From the NCBI RefSeq assembly GCF_030323265.1, contig NZ_CP104991.1, positions 186,001 through 250,000 on the forward strand: a stretch of 64,000 bases of DNA, read 5' to 3'. This stretch comes from Terrirhizobium terrae. GTDB taxonomy: Bacteria > Pseudomonadota > Alphaproteobacteria > Rhizobiales > Rhizobiaceae. Position numbers and translations under genes: made by a program. This document shows, piece by piece, positions 1-9,116 of this stretch (the first letter of the stretch is position 1; every line of letters starts with the position of its first letter). The notes below the pieces were generated by a model that was not told where the DNA came from, made no database searches, and saw only the letters and a list, made by a program, of their open reading frames with translations.

Positions 1-1148
1 CGCTTCACCGCGAAGGCGACGCCTTCGAGGATCGACCGGTGCATATGCGCAAGGCCATGGCCGGCGCCGATCCCGAAATATTGCGCCCGGGCGTTGCGGT
101 GGTCTCCCAGCCGTTCGCCGGTGAGATAGGGCATGAAGAACAGCCGTTCGGACCCGGCCGGCGCTTCGGCCGCCTTTGCAACGATATCCTCGTAGGAAAA
201 CTGCTTGTCATGGAAGGCGCGGCGCGCCCAGCGCATGGCATCGCCGCCGGATTCCAGCAGCATGAAGGCACCCCAATTGCCCTCGACGGTGCCGACATTG
301 CAGACGGAGGGATCAAGCAGGGGCTGGCTGGCGATCGCTGTGATGATGGCGGATGTGCCCATCACTTCCGACCCGACGCCCGGCCGGCAGACGCCGGAGC
401 CGAGAAGTGCGACCGGATAATCGGCACCGCCGACCAGAACCGGCGTGCCTTCCAGAAGGCCGGTCTCCACGGCAGCCTGTGCCGTAACCGAGCCCAGGAT
501 CTCCACCGGATTGCGCAGCGGAGCGAGTTTTTCACGATCCAGGCCAAGCAGCGCGACCATCTTTTGCGACCAGTCGCCGGTGCGGGGATCCATGAGAAAA
601 CTTGCCCCGCCGTCACCGCGGTCCATAGCGATCTCGCCGGTCAGGCGCAGATTGATGAAATCCTTCGGCATCAGCACGGCTGCGGTGTTGCGATAGGCAG
701 AAGGATCATTGTCGCGCAGCCATTGCAGCTTGAAACCCGGCCAGGCCGGGGTCGGCGGATTGGCGCAGTCCGCAAGATAGCTTTCGGGACGGTTTTCCGC
801 TTCGAAGGCCGTTACATGGTCGACTGTGCGCTTGTCGTTCCAGAGTGGTACCGTCTCGCGCACCAGTTCGCCACGATCGTCGACCAGAACCGTTCCGTGC
901 ATTTGGCCGCAGGCGGCGACAGCCGCAATCCGGCTTGCTGCATCCGGCAGTTCGGCAAGCACCGAGCGCGTTGCGGCGGCAACGCCCGCCCACCAATCCC
1001 GCGGCCGCTGTTCCGACCATCCGAACTGGGGAACGATCTGGTCATGTTCGCGGCTGGTGACGGCAAGGATCTTGCCGTGTGTATCGAGCAGCGCCGCCCG
1101 GACGCTGCCCGTCCCGACATCGATTGCGAGAAAGAGGTCTTTTGACAT
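1..1148 (-). CDS. FGGY-family sugar kinase (xylulokinase-like), 3' end cut by window edge
   Basis: ATP-dependent cytoplasmic kinase for a ketose or polyol. Translation from ATG at 1148 gives MSKDLFLAIDVGTGSVRAAL, the FGGY N-terminal phosphate-binding motif. Further in come CGQMHGTVLVDD and, near the window edge, FFMPYLTGERLGDHRNARA, which resembles the xylulokinase GERTPH region. About 382 codons are visible and the frame runs off the left edge. No Shine-Dalgarno sequence is obvious, and the start lies 21 bp after the upstream permease, so translation is probably coupled. It is the last visible gene of the minus-strand operon with a ribose-type importer, suggesting it phosphorylates the imported sugar. 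Substrate is not determinable; family call is firm. Confidence 0.85.
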   Translation of the reverse strand, partial: MSKDLFLAIDVGTGSVRAALLDTHGKILAVTSREHDQIVPQFGWSEQRPRDWWAGVAAATRSVLAELPDAASRIAAVAACGQMHGTVLVDDRGELVRETVPLWNDKRTVDHVTAFEAENRPESYLADCANPPTPAWPGFKLQWLRDNDPSAYRNTAAVLMPKDFINLRLTGEIAMDRGDGGASFLMDPRTGDWSQKMVALLGLDREKLAPLRNPVEILGSVTAQAAVETGLLEGTPVLVGGADYPVALLGSGVCRPGVGSEVMGTSAIITAIASQPLLDPSVCNVGTVEGNWGAFMLLESGGDAMRWARRAFHDKQFSYEDIVAKAAEAPAGSERLFFMPYLTGERLGDHRNARAQYFGIGAGHGLAHMHRSILEGVAFAVK

Positions 1149-1169
1149 GTCTTTGCTTTGGATTGCGGC

Positions 1170-2159
1170 TTACTTGCGGAACCAGTTCGAGGCGTATTGC
1201 AGCAGCATGGCACCGATGATGATGCATCCCATGAACACCTGCTGGTGATAACCGGGCACGCGCGCCAAGTTCATCATATTCGCGATAATCCCGAGCACAA
1301 GCACGCCGATGAAGGTGTTGACCACACCGCCGCGGCCGCCCATCAGACTGGCACCGCCAATCACCACGGCCGCAATCGCATCGAGTTCGGCGCCGACACC
1401 GATATTGGCCGAGCCGATGCCCGTGCGGCTGGTGGAGACGATACCGGCCGCTGCCGCAAGTACGCCGGAGATGACATAGACCGAGGTCGTGTAGAAGGCG
1501 ACCGGAATGCCGGACAGGCGGACAGCCTCGACATTCGAACCGATCGCCTTCACCAGCCGGCCGAAGCGGGTCAGCGACAAGACGATGCCGGCGACTACGA
1601 AGACCGCCGCCATCAGCCAGACCGGATAGGGCAGACCGGCAAACGACATCGATCCAAAGTTGACGATCATCATGCCGGCATCACCCATCTGGATCGGCTG
1701 CCCCGACGAGACGGTGAGCGACAAGCCGCGGGCAACCGTCATCATCGCCAAAGTCGTGACGAAAGGCGGCAGTTTCAGAAATGCCACAAGGATGCCCGAG
1801 ACGAGCCCGCAGGCACCGCCGGCCAGAAGTGCTGCGCCAATCGACATCCCGGTCCCATATTGCTGGATGAGGATGGCGCAGATGACGCTGCCGAGTGCAG
1901 CGATAGAGCCGACAGACAGGTCGATCCCTCGGGTGAGGATGACAAAGAGCAGGCCCATCGCCATCAGACTGGTGCCGGCACTCTGGCGCAGCACGTTGAT
2001 AAGGTTCCGCTGGGTCAGGAAAACGTCCGACATCAGCGTTGCGACGATCAGGAGCGCGATCAGGATCGCGACCGTGCCGTAGCGGTGCAACAGGTTGCCG
2101 ATGTTCAGCGAATGCGAGCGGGGTGCGGTTTCTGTGATATCTGTCACGGCATTACCCAA
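1170..2159 (-). CDS. Ribose-type ABC transporter permease (RbsC family)
   Basis: Inner-membrane permease of a CUT2 sugar importer, 329 residues. It shows a run of hydrophobic helices, the family motif LTRGIDLSVGSIAALGSVI near residues 75-95, and GRGGVVNTFIGVLVLGII near the C terminus. The frame opens with TTG directly after the TGA of the ATP-binding gene (TGATTG); a GTG four codons later is the alternative, and neither has a clear ribosome site, so translation is probably coupled. It works with the ATPase and binding protein upstream and the FGGY kinase downstream. Confidence 0.9.
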   Translation of the reverse strand: MGNAVTDITETAPRSHSLNIGNLLHRYGTVAILIALLIVATLMSDVFLTQRNLINVLRQSAGTSLMAMGLLFVILTRGIDLSVGSIAALGSVICAILIQQYGTGMSIGAALLAGGACGLVSGILVAFLKLPPFVTTLAMMTVARGLSLTVSSGQPIQMGDAGMMIVNFGSMSFAGLPYPVWLMAAVFVVAGIVLSLTRFGRLVKAIGSNVEAVRLSGIPVAFYTTSVYVISGVLAAAAGIVSTSRTGIGSANIGVGAELDAIAAVVIGGASLMGGRGGVVNTFIGVLVLGIIANMMNLARVPGYHQQVFMGCIIIGAMLLQYASNWFRK

Positions 2160-3671
2160 TCATGGTGTCGGAGCGGTCTCAGGCCTGGTCACGGAATTGA
2201 CCATTGCGAGCCGCAGCAGGTTTTCTTCGGTATAATCGTCCGGCTGAAGCGATCCGGTCAGCTGTCCCTCGCGCATGACGAGAATGCGGTCGCACAAGCC
2301 GAACAGTTCCAGGTGCTCGGAGGAGATGACCAGGATCGCGCGGCCCTCGGCGGCAAGCGACTTGATCAGCGAGTAGATCTCCGACTTGGCGCCGACATCG
2401 ACGCCGCGCGTCGGTTCGTCGAAAATCAGGACGTCGCCATCGGCATGAAACCACTTGGCGAGCACGACCTTCTGCTGGTTGCCGCCGGAGAGGCTGGAGG
2501 CCGGGTCGTCGAGGCTGCCGGCCTTGAGACGAAGGCGGGATGCGAGCTTTTCGACCGTGGATTTTTCGGCCGAACGCCGGACAAAGCCGAACATGTTGAC
2601 GAGAGGAGAGAGCCGCGCCATCGTCGCGTTGACGCGGATCGGGAAGTCGAGAACGAGGCCCTGTTCCTTGCGGCTTTCCGGCACGAGACCGATGCCTGCC
2701 CTGATGGCGTCACGCGGGCTCTTCATCTTCACCTCGCGGCCGCGGATGAAGATTTTTCCGGATCGCGCCTTTTCCGCCCCGAAAATCATGCGTACGAGTT
2801 CTGTCCGGCCGGCCCCGACAAGACCGCCAAGCCCGACGATCTCGCCGGCGCGCAGGCTGAGCGAGGCGCCCTTGATGCGGTTTCCATCCGAAAGTTCGTC
2901 GATCCGGATGGCTTCGTCGCCAACCGCGCGCTCGACATCCTCGCCGAACAGCGCCTTCAGCGAACGGCCGACCATCATGCGGATCACGTCGTTGATCTCG
3001 ACATCCGTGCGCTGGACGGTCGCAACCGATGCGCCGTCCTTCATCACCGTGATGCGATCGGCGATGCGAAAAACCTCATCGAGACGGTGGGAGATATAGA
3101 TGATCCCGACGCCGCGTTCGCGAAGCGTCGCAATGATCTTAAGCAGCCGTTCGGCATCCTGCGTCGAAAGCACGGCGGTCGGCTCGTCGAACACCATCAC
3201 GCTGGCATTGTGGGAGAGTGCCTTGGCAATCTCGACCACCTGCTGATGGGCCACAGACAGATCGGAAACAGTGGCCGACGGCGATATGGAGAAGCCGAGG
3301 CTGTTGATCAGTTCCTTTGCCCGGCGATTGAGGTCCCGCCACGAGATCAGCGAGGGGATTTCGGCGAGAAAGATGTTTTCGGCGACGGTCAGATCGGTTG
3401 CCAGCGCCATTTCCTGATGGATTATGGCGATACCCTTGCCGAGCGCATCCATCGGGCCGCGAAACTGCCGGCGCTCGCCAGATACCACGACCGTACCGGC
3501 ATCCGGCACGTGTTCGCCGCCGAGAACGCGCATGAGCGTCGATTTGCCGGCGCCGTTTTCTCCGAGCAGCGCATGAACCTCACCGGGGCGCAGGGTGAAG
3601 TCCACGCCCTGAAGAGCCCGGACGCCACCGAAGGATTTGCGGATACCGCTGAGTACTACCAAATTTTTCAT
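2160..3671 (-). CDS. Sugar ABC transporter ATP-binding protein (RbsA/MglA type, duplicated)
   Basis: Cytoplasmic ATPase of the CUT2 importer, 503 residues with two fused nucleotide-binding domains. Domain 1 has Walker A GENGAGKS, a degenerate signature LSVAHQQ and Walker B VMVFDEPT. Domain 2 has the signature LSGGNQQK and Walker B VLIFDEPTRGVDVG but a degenerate P-loop, as is usual for RbsA. The ATG at 3671 (MKNLVVLSGIRKSFGG) is chosen over an in-frame ATG 29 codons upstream because the family begins here and the extra residues look non-coding. The gene follows the binding protein after a gap holding two hairpins. Confidence 0.9.
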   Translation of the reverse strand: MKNLVVLSGIRKSFGGVRALQGVDFTLRPGEVHALLGENGAGKSTLMRVLGGEHVPDAGTVVVSGERRQFRGPMDALGKGIAIIHQEMALATDLTVAENIFLAEIPSLISWRDLNRRAKELINSLGFSISPSATVSDLSVAHQQVVEIAKALSHNASVMVFDEPTAVLSTQDAERLLKIIATLRERGVGIIYISHRLDEVFRIADRITVMKDGASVATVQRTDVEINDVIRMMVGRSLKALFGEDVERAVGDEAIRIDELSDGNRIKGASLSLRAGEIVGLGGLVGAGRTELVRMIFGAEKARSGKIFIRGREVKMKSPRDAIRAGIGLVPESRKEQGLVLDFPIRVNATMARLSPLVNMFGFVRRSAEKSTVEKLASRLRLKAGSLDDPASSLSGGNQQKVVLAKWFHADGDVLIFDEPTRGVDVGAKSEIYSLIKSLAAEGRAILVISSEHLELFGLCDRILVMREGQLTGSLQPDDYTEENLLRLAMVNSVTRPETAPTP

Positions 3672-3694
3672 AGCCGAATTCTGATCCCTGTACC

Positions 3695-3790
3695 GTCGGC
3701 ATCTCTCATGTGCCGACAGGACATCGCGGCAGGGAGAAAGCCCTCCGCTCAGTGACAAGGATGCGGCCGGCCTCGTTCGACGCCGGCCGC
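3695..3790 (-). terminator. Two intercistronic hairpins between binding-protein and ATPase genes
   Basis: One inverted repeat is GTCGGCA (3695-3701) with TGCCGAC (3711-3717). The other is GCGGCCGGC (3763-3771) with GCCGGCCGC (3782-3790), a 9-bp perfect stem close after the binding-protein stop. Neither has a U-tract. I infer mRNA stabilisation or partial attenuation, giving more binding protein than membrane subunits. Confidence 0.5.
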
Positions 3791-3805
3791 GCGGGACGAT
3801 GGTGC

Positions 3806-4777
3806 TTAAAACACCGCATCCTTCTTCAGATACTGCTCGACGTTATCCTTGGTGATGGCCATCGGCGTCGTATAGGTGATCTTGGACATCCCCTCCGGAA
3901 GCTCGCCATCGACAGCCTTCTTGGCGAGGTCGACAGCCGTCGCGGCGACGATCGCTGGATCGTTCAGACCAGTCGCACCATACTTGCCATCCTTGATGGC
4001 CTGGAGCGCTTCCTTCTGACCATCAGCAGCGGCCAGCAGCAAAACGTCTTTCGTGTCACCAAGCGCCTTTTCCGCGCCGAGGACCATTGAGTCGTTTTCA
4101 CCGAGAACGACATTAATATCGGGATTGGCCGTAAGAAGGTCTTCCATCGCCTTCAGGCCCCCTTCATTCGTCCAGGCACCCCAGCCCTGGCCGACGACCT
4201 CGAAACGCGCGCGGCCTTCATTGCGAAGCTGACCTTCGAGCAGGCCGGCCAGCACACCGAGGCGCCGTTCCTGGCCGACTTCATTGCCCTTGTCGCCGGA
4301 GATCAACCCAATCTTCAGATCCTTGCCTTTGGTGGCATTGGCCAACCACTGGCCGACGAGCAAACCGTTCTGCGTATTCGAGGACTGAACGAGCGTCACA
4401 AAATTGGCCTGCGGATCGATCGTGGAATCGATGACGAAGACATGCACGCCGGCTGCCGTTGCGGAATTGACCGCCGGTACAAGCCCCTTGCTGTCGCGCG
4501 GATTTATGATGAGAGCATCGATCCCCTGCGCCACCATGTCCTCGACATCGGCAACCTGTTTGTTGAGGTCATTCTGGCCATCGACGGAGATTACTTCGCA
4601 ACCGAGTTCTTCGGCCTTCTTCTTAGCCGAAACTTCCTGGGCAGCGAAATACGGCGCGTCCAACGTCTTCATTGAAATGCCGATCTTGCAATCGGCGGCC
4701 TGGGCCGCGGTCATTGCCACCAACGAACCTGCGGCGGCCAGTGCGAGCCGCAATGCGGCAGTTTTCACAGTCTTCAT
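3806..4777 (-). CDS. Periplasmic sugar-binding protein (RbsB family)
   Basis: Substrate-binding component of the CUT2 importer, 323 residues. The N terminus is a Sec signal peptide (MKTVKTAALRLALAAAG, cleavage after AQA), followed by the Peripla_BP_4 fold: KIGISMKTLDAPYF, QGIDALIINPRDSKGLVPAV, VFVIDSTID and NVVLGENDSMVLGAEKAL. The start has a strong ribosome site, AAGGAGGAGAGATT then ATG. It is the first gene of the minus-strand operon and faces the catabolic operon across a shared regulatory region. The ligand is unknown; the neighbouring kinase and isomerase point to a monosaccharide or polyol. Confidence 0.92.
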   Translation of the reverse strand: MKTVKTAALRLALAAAGSLVAMTAAQAADCKIGISMKTLDAPYFAAQEVSAKKKAEELGCEVISVDGQNDLNKQVADVEDMVAQGIDALIINPRDSKGLVPAVNSATAAGVHVFVIDSTIDPQANFVTLVQSSNTQNGLLVGQWLANATKGKDLKIGLISGDKGNEVGQERRLGVLAGLLEGQLRNEGRARFEVVGQGWGAWTNEGGLKAMEDLLTANPDINVVLGENDSMVLGAEKALGDTKDVLLLAAADGQKEALQAIKDGKYGATGLNDPAIVAATAVDLAKKAVDGELPEGMSKITYTTPMAITKDNVEQYLKKDAVF

Positions 4778-4845
4778 AATCTCTCCTCCTTAGGGCGAAT
4801 CTGAGCTCCCACGACCCTTCTGGGTCCGCCATTTCTCAAAAGCCA

Positions 4846-4975
4846 TATGTAGCGTAATTACATAAAAACCATCCGTCAACGTTATTTTCCTACGTAAAAC
4901 GGAAATTTGATGCTGCAACGCAGCGATAAATAGGACTTGCACGTCTCATTATATCATTTTATGTAGTTTTACTAC
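4846..4975. promoter_or_regulatory. Divergent promoter region with related inverted-repeat operators
   Basis: This AT-rich stretch separates the importer operon from the catabolic operon. GTAGT-TTT-ACTAC is a perfect palindrome at 4963-4975. ATGTA-N7-TACAT lies near 4847-4863. The reverse complement of the second site (TTATGTAATTACGCTAC) aligns closely with the first (TTATGTAGTTTTACTAC), and a partial copy, CCTACGTAAAAC, lies between them. Two similar sites in opposite orientation about 100 bp apart suit a regulator controlling both directions; the RpiR gene at 9117 is the obvious candidate by inference. Confidence 0.55.
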
Positions 4976-4993
4976 CGATTGGAGGAGATCTGC

Positions 4994-5615
4994 ATGTTAC
5001 GAGAGCCTGTTACGAGCGTCGTGGACGCAATCGCCGGGGGATGAGCGGCAATACGGGCCGTTACGAGAAGCGCTTGAGCGACCTGACGGGTCTTTATGCG
5101 GATGCCGATGCCCATGAGGCGCTTGTCAGATCCACTGGCGATCCGGTCGTCTACGACGTGGAAGACTTCAAGCCCGGCACCCATAGCGGCGATCTGATCT
5201 ACGGCGTCACCCGCATGAATCCGGGCCGCATCGGCCGCGAATATTTTATGACCCGCGGTCACATACATGCGAAGGCCGACAGGCCGGAGATCTATTACGG
5301 CCAGAAAGGCCGCGGCCTGATGCAGCTCGAATCGCCCGAAGGGAGACGCGCATCGTCGAGATCGGCCCGCAGACGATTTGTTATGTCCCACCATTCTGGA
5401 TCCACCGCTCGATCAATGTCGGCACCGAGGATCTGGTCATGGTCTTCGCCTACCCGTCCGACAGCGGCCAGGACTACGGCATCATCGAGAACTCGAACGG
5501 CATGCGCCATCGCGTCTACGCGACCGACACGGGCGGCTGGGAACTGGTCGAAAATACAGCCTACACGCCGCGCAGCAGCGAAACCGCCCGCGGCCTGATG
5601 AAGACCTATGCCTGA
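4994..5615 (+). CDS. Cupin-type glucose-6-phosphate isomerase family protein, two frameshifts
   Basis: Probable sugar-phosphate isomerase of the archaeal-type (cupin) GPI family, about 206 residues. ATG at 4994 follows GGAGGAGATCTGC. Residues MLREPVTSVVDAIAGG then need one extra G in the run before 5041 to join MSGNTGRYEKRLSDLTGLY. A second missing G near 5341 joins LMQLESPEG to ETRIVEIGPQTICYVPPFWIHRSIN. Cupin metal ligands are visible in TRGHIHAK, PEIYYGQKG and PFWIHRS. Both shifts are repaired by one G in a G run, so assembly error is likelier than decay. It opens the plus-strand catabolic operon; the actual substrate may not be glucose 6-phosphate. Confidence 0.75.
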
Positions 5616-5639
5616 TCAGGGCAAAAGACAGGAGTTTCC

Positions 5640-6293
5640 ATGAAAGATCCAATCGACATCATCGCCGGGCTTGGCGTGGTCCCGGTCATTGCCATTGAGC
5701 GTGCAAGCGATGCGGTTCCGCTGGCCGATGCGCTTCTTGAGGGCGGCCTGCCGGTTGCCGAAATCACCTTCCGCACCGAGGCCGCCGCCGATGTGCTCGC
5801 CGCCATGCGCGATGCACGTCCTGAACTCTGCATCGGTGCCGGCACAATTCTCGAAAAACCGAACCTCGACCGCGCAATCGCTTCCGGCGCCCGTTTCGGC
5901 CTCGCGCCCGGCTACGATCCTGATATCGTCGATGCGGCGAAGGCCGCAAACCTTCCCTTCTGCCCCGGCATCATGACGCCCTCCGACCTGACGCTTGCAG
6001 CGGCCCGCGGTGTCCGTCTTGCGAAATTCTTCCCGGCCGGGCTTGCCGGTGGCCCGAAGGCACTTTCCGGCATTTCGGCGCCGTTTGCGCATCGCGGCAT
6101 CCGCTTCATTCCGACCGGTGGCGTTACCGAGTCGACGATCGGCGACTGGCTTGCCATCCGCCAGGTCGTTGCCGTCGGCGGAACCTGGATCGCCAAGACC
6201 GAAGACATTCGCGACGGCCGTTTTGCCGAGATCGCCAAGAATGCCAAGGCGGCGGTGAAGGTAGCCCACGAAGCGCTGGAGAAACGCCAGTGA
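5640..6293 (+). CDS. KDPG/KHG-family aldolase (2-keto-3-deoxy-6-phosphogluconate type)
   Basis: Class I aldolase of the KDPG/KDPGal family, 217 residues, which cleaves a 2-keto-3-deoxy sugar acid phosphate to pyruvate and an aldehyde. Motifs are GVVPVIAIERASDAVPLADALLEGG, the catalytic-Glu strand PVAEITFRTEAA, GAGTILEK, the Schiff-base lysine region VRLAKFFPAGLAGG, and IPTGGVTEST, a phosphate-binding loop. The start has AGGAG 8 bp upstream. The stop overlaps the next start as GTGA, so translation is coupled to the shikimate-dehydrogenase-like gene. Confidence 0.9.
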   Translation: MKDPIDIIAGLGVVPVIAIERASDAVPLADALLEGGLPVAEITFRTEAAADVLAAMRDARPELCIGAGTILEKPNLDRAIASGARFGLAPGYDPDIVDAAKAANLPFCPGIMTPSDLTLAAARGVRLAKFFPAGLAGGPKALSGISAPFAHRGIRFIPTGGVTESTIGDWLAIRQVVAVGGTWIAKTEDIRDGRFAEIAKNAKAAVKVAHEALEKRQ

Positions 6294-7243
6294 GCTCCTA
6301 TCAGCCGGCCACTCAGCCCACGCTCTATTTCATCGGCGTGACCACGGGCAAAAGTTCGATCATGAAGGTGTTTCCCGCCTGGGCCGAATATCTCGGCCTC
6401 AAGGGTGCGGTAATCAAGGGCATCGATTTCAAGCTGCATGACGATCCCGCCGCCTATCGCAGGGCAGTGGAATTCATACGCGATGATCCGCTTTCGCTCG
6501 GCGCGCTTGTCACCACCCACAAGATCGACCTGTTTCACGCCTGCCGCGACCTGTTCGATGTGATCGACCAGCATGCGCTGCTGATGGACGAGACGAGCTG
6601 TATCTCGAAGCGAAACGGCAAACTGATCTGCCACGCCAAGGACCCGATCTCGTCGGGTCTTGCCATCGACGGTTTTCTCGGCGAAAACTATTTTGCCGAG
6701 CACGATGCCGACCTGTTCTCGATGGGCGCGGGCGGCTCGACCATTGCCATCACATGGCATCTGATGCGCAGCAGTCGTGGAAAAAACGTACCGGGCCGGA
6801 TCGTCGTCACCAATCGCAGCCGGCACAGGCTGGATGAGATCAGGCGCATCCACGCCCAGATCGAGACCGACGTGTCGGTCGAATATCTTCTGGCCGAGAC
6901 GGCGGAAGCCAATGATGCCGTTCTGAAGACGCTGAAGCCCGGATCGCTGGTGATCAATGCCACCGGCCTCGGCAAGGATGCACCCGGATCGCCGCTGACC
7001 GATGCGGCTCAGTTTCCGCAAAAATCCGTCGTCTGGGACCTGAATTACCGCGGCGATCTCGTCTTCCTCGATCAGGCCCGCCGGCAGGAAGCGGAGAAAT
7101 CGCTGCAGGTGGAGGATGGCTGGACCTATTTCCTGCATGGCTGGACGCAGGTGATCTCCGAGGTTTTCGACGTGGCGATCCCGACCTCCGGTCCGGCTTT
7201 CGACGAGATTTCCAGGATCGCTCTTCAGGCTGCGGGGAGATAG
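6290..7243 (+). CDS. Shikimate dehydrogenase-like NAD(P)-dependent oxidoreductase
   Basis: Protein of 317 residues related to shikimate/quinate dehydrogenases. It has the substrate-side lysine motif VTTHKIDLFHA near residue 80, a nucleotide-binding segment FSMGAGGSTIAITWHLM near 145, RIVVTNRSRHRLDEI, and LVINATGLGKDAPGSP. GTG at 6290 overlaps the preceding TGA. The family normally reduces 3-dehydroshikimate, but the location in a sugar operon and the unusual N terminus (YFIGVTTGKSSIMKVFPAW) argue for a sugar-acid substrate. The exact reaction is unknown. Confidence 0.75.
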   Translation: MSSYQPATQPTLYFIGVTTGKSSIMKVFPAWAEYLGLKGAVIKGIDFKLHDDPAAYRRAVEFIRDDPLSLGALVTTHKIDLFHACRDLFDVIDQHALLMDETSCISKRNGKLICHAKDPISSGLAIDGFLGENYFAEHDADLFSMGAGGSTIAITWHLMRSSRGKNVPGRIVVTNRSRHRLDEIRRIHAQIETDVSVEYLLAETAEANDAVLKTLKPGSLVINATGLGKDAPGSPLTDAAQFPQKSVVWDLNYRGDLVFLDQARRQEAEKSLQVEDGWTYFLHGWTQVISEVFDVAIPTSGPAFDEISRIALQAAGR

Positions 7244-7246
7244 GAC

Positions 7247-8176
7247 ATGAACCAGCGCATTCTCGTAACCCCTCGCTCGCTCACCGCGGAACCGCATCCC
7301 GAAGTCGAGCGCCTTCGGGATCTCGGCTTCGAGATCGTCTATTCCACAGCCGGCGCCATGCCGACCGAGCAGGAACTGATGACACTCGTTCCCGATTGCG
7401 TCGGCTGGCTGGCGGGTGTCGAGCCGGTGACGCCAAAGATTATCGCCGTTGCGGAAAAGCTGAAAGTGATCAGCCGCAACGGCGTCGGCGTCGACAATTT
7501 GCCGATCGAGACCCTCAACCAGCGCGGCGTGCAGATCATGCTCGCCGAGGGCGCCAATTCGCTCGGTGTCGCCGAACTGACCATCGGCCTGATTTTTAGC
7601 GCCATGCGGTCCATCCCGCTCGCCGATGCCGGCATCAAGTCCGGCGGATGGCCGCGCGTGCGGGGCATGGAAGTGCGCGGCCGCACCATCGGTGTCATCG
7701 GCTGCGGAGCGATCGGCCGCGAGGTCGCGCGCATGGCGATTGCGCTCGGCGCCAATGTCATCGCCTTCGATCCGGTAAGGCCAAACCTCGACCTACCCTC
7801 CGCATCCTTCACCTATGCCGAGGTCGACGAGATCGTTGCGCAAGCGGACATTCTGTCCCTGCATTGCCCGCTTCCCCGTGACGGCAGCGCGCTTCTGACC
7901 GAAGAGCGGTTGGCAATTTGCAAACAGGGCCAGGTGATCATCAACACGGCCCGTTCGAAGCTGATCGACGAGGCCGCCCTGATCGAGGCGCTGGAGGATG
8001 GCCGCGTCGGCGCCTATGCGACGGATGTCTTCGATGAGGAGCCGCCGGCATCGTTGACGCTCGCCGCCCATCCCCACGTCATCGCAACGAGCCATATCGG
8101 CGGCTTCACCACCGAAAGCGTCGAGCGCGCCACGCGTATTGCCGCCGACAATCTCCTGACCGCATTAGGGGCATGA
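7247..8176 (+). CDS. D-isomer 2-hydroxyacid dehydrogenase (phosphoglycerate dehydrogenase family)
   Basis: NAD-dependent dehydrogenase of 309 residues. Visible are RNGVGVDNLPIETLNQRGV, the dinucleotide-binding loop GVIGCGAIGREVARMA near residue 147, LHCPLPRDGSALL, the catalytic Arg region INTARSKLIDEAALIEAL, catalytic Glu in DVFDEEPP, and the His in ATSHIGGFTTE. There is no C-terminal ACT domain, so this is a short catabolic type rather than biosynthetic SerA. ATG follows the upstream stop by 3 bp, and its own stop overlaps the next start as ATGA. Confidence 0.88.
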   Translation: MNQRILVTPRSLTAEPHPEVERLRDLGFEIVYSTAGAMPTEQELMTLVPDCVGWLAGVEPVTPKIIAVAEKLKVISRNGVGVDNLPIETLNQRGVQIMLAEGANSLGVAELTIGLIFSAMRSIPLADAGIKSGGWPRVRGMEVRGRTIGVIGCGAIGREVARMAIALGANVIAFDPVRPNLDLPSASFTYAEVDEIVAQADILSLHCPLPRDGSALLTEERLAICKQGQVIINTARSKLIDEAALIEALEDGRVGAYATDVFDEEPPASLTLAAHPHVIATSHIGGFTTESVERATRIAADNLLTALGA

Positions 8177-9042
8177 CGATGGCAGGCCGGCTGGTCGAGA
8201 CCGTATTCGATGGCCCCTTGGCGGAGCGGCTTTCCGGGCCCGCTGCCGATGGTGTCCGCTTCTACTGGCTCGGCCAGGCCGGTTTCGTTCTCGAAATGGA
8301 CGGCCGGCGGCTTGTCATCGACCCCTATCTCTCGAATTCACTGGCGGAAAAATATCGCGGCACCGCACGTCCGCATATCCGAATGATGCCGCCGCCAATC
8401 CTGCCGGAAAGTCTTGGCCGGGTGGACCTCGTTCTCTCCACCCACGCCCATACCGACCATATGGATCCCGGCACGCTGCCGCCTTTGCTGAAAGCCAATC
8501 CGCAGGCAAGGCTCGCGGCGCCCCGTGCCGCCCTCGCCCAAGCGCTGGCCCGTTCCGGTGTTGCGGAAGAACGACTGGTCCTTATCGATGCCGGCCAGAC
8601 GATCGAGCCTTTCCCCGGCCTTTCGATCACGGCAACTCGCGCAGCCCATGAAACGCTGGAAACGGACAGTGAAGGTCACCATCGGTTTCTCGGCTATGTT
8701 TTCGAGGCCGCTGGCATTCGCATCTGGCATTCGGGCGATTGCGTCCCCTTCGACGGCCTCATTGAGGAAGTCGCTCCCTACGCACCCAATATGGCGCTTC
8801 TGCCGGTCAATGGGCGCAGGCCTGAACTGTCGGACAATGGCGTGCCGGGCAATTTCACGGTTGCCGAAGCCATATCGATCGCCGACGCCATCGGTGCCCC
8901 CCATCTTGTCGCGCATCATTACGGCCTCTTCGATTTCAATACCGAAAGCCCGGCAAATATCGATGCCGCCGCAGCCTCAAGTCAAACGACGGATCTTTTC
9001 CGTGCGAAGGTCGGCATATGCTACGAATGGCACGGCGCGTGA
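8173..9042 (+). CDS. Metallo-beta-lactamase-fold hydrolase (UlaG-like lactonase)
   Basis: MBL-fold enzyme of 289 residues. The metal-binding signature is STHAHTDHMDPG near residue 95, with further ligands in AAHETLE, IWHSGDCVPFDG and LVAHHYGLFDF. This arrangement resembles UlaG, the L-ascorbate-6-phosphate lactonase, so a sugar-acid phosphate lactone is a plausible substrate, but that is inference. ATG at 8173 overlaps the preceding TGA (ATGA). It is the last enzyme gene before the RpiR regulator. Confidence 0.8.
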   Translation: MTMAGRLVETVFDGPLAERLSGPAADGVRFYWLGQAGFVLEMDGRRLVIDPYLSNSLAEKYRGTARPHIRMMPPPILPESLGRVDLVLSTHAHTDHMDPGTLPPLLKANPQARLAAPRAALAQALARSGVAEERLVLIDAGQTIEPFPGLSITATRAAHETLETDSEGHHRFLGYVFEAAGIRIWHSGDCVPFDGLIEEVAPYAPNMALLPVNGRRPELSDNGVPGNFTVAEAISIADAIGAPHLVAHHYGLFDFNTESPANIDAAAASSQTTDLFRAKVGICYEWHGA

Positions 9043-9116
9043 TGTCAGGCGGCCGGTTCCATTTTCACGACACCGGATTTAGCTTATGAACGGGCCGGCA
9101 CAGAAGGCAGAACCCG

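Noticed and set aside
1158..3755. Plus-strand open frame of 865 codons
   Set aside because: Antisense to the permease and ATPase, which have clear domains. The His/Asp/Arg-rich translation is the usual shadow of high-GC third positions.
4994..5044. Independent 16-residue leader peptide overlapping the isomerase start
   Set aside because: One extra G in the GGGGG run makes it the natural N terminus of the isomerase family, so a regulatory leader peptide is not needed.
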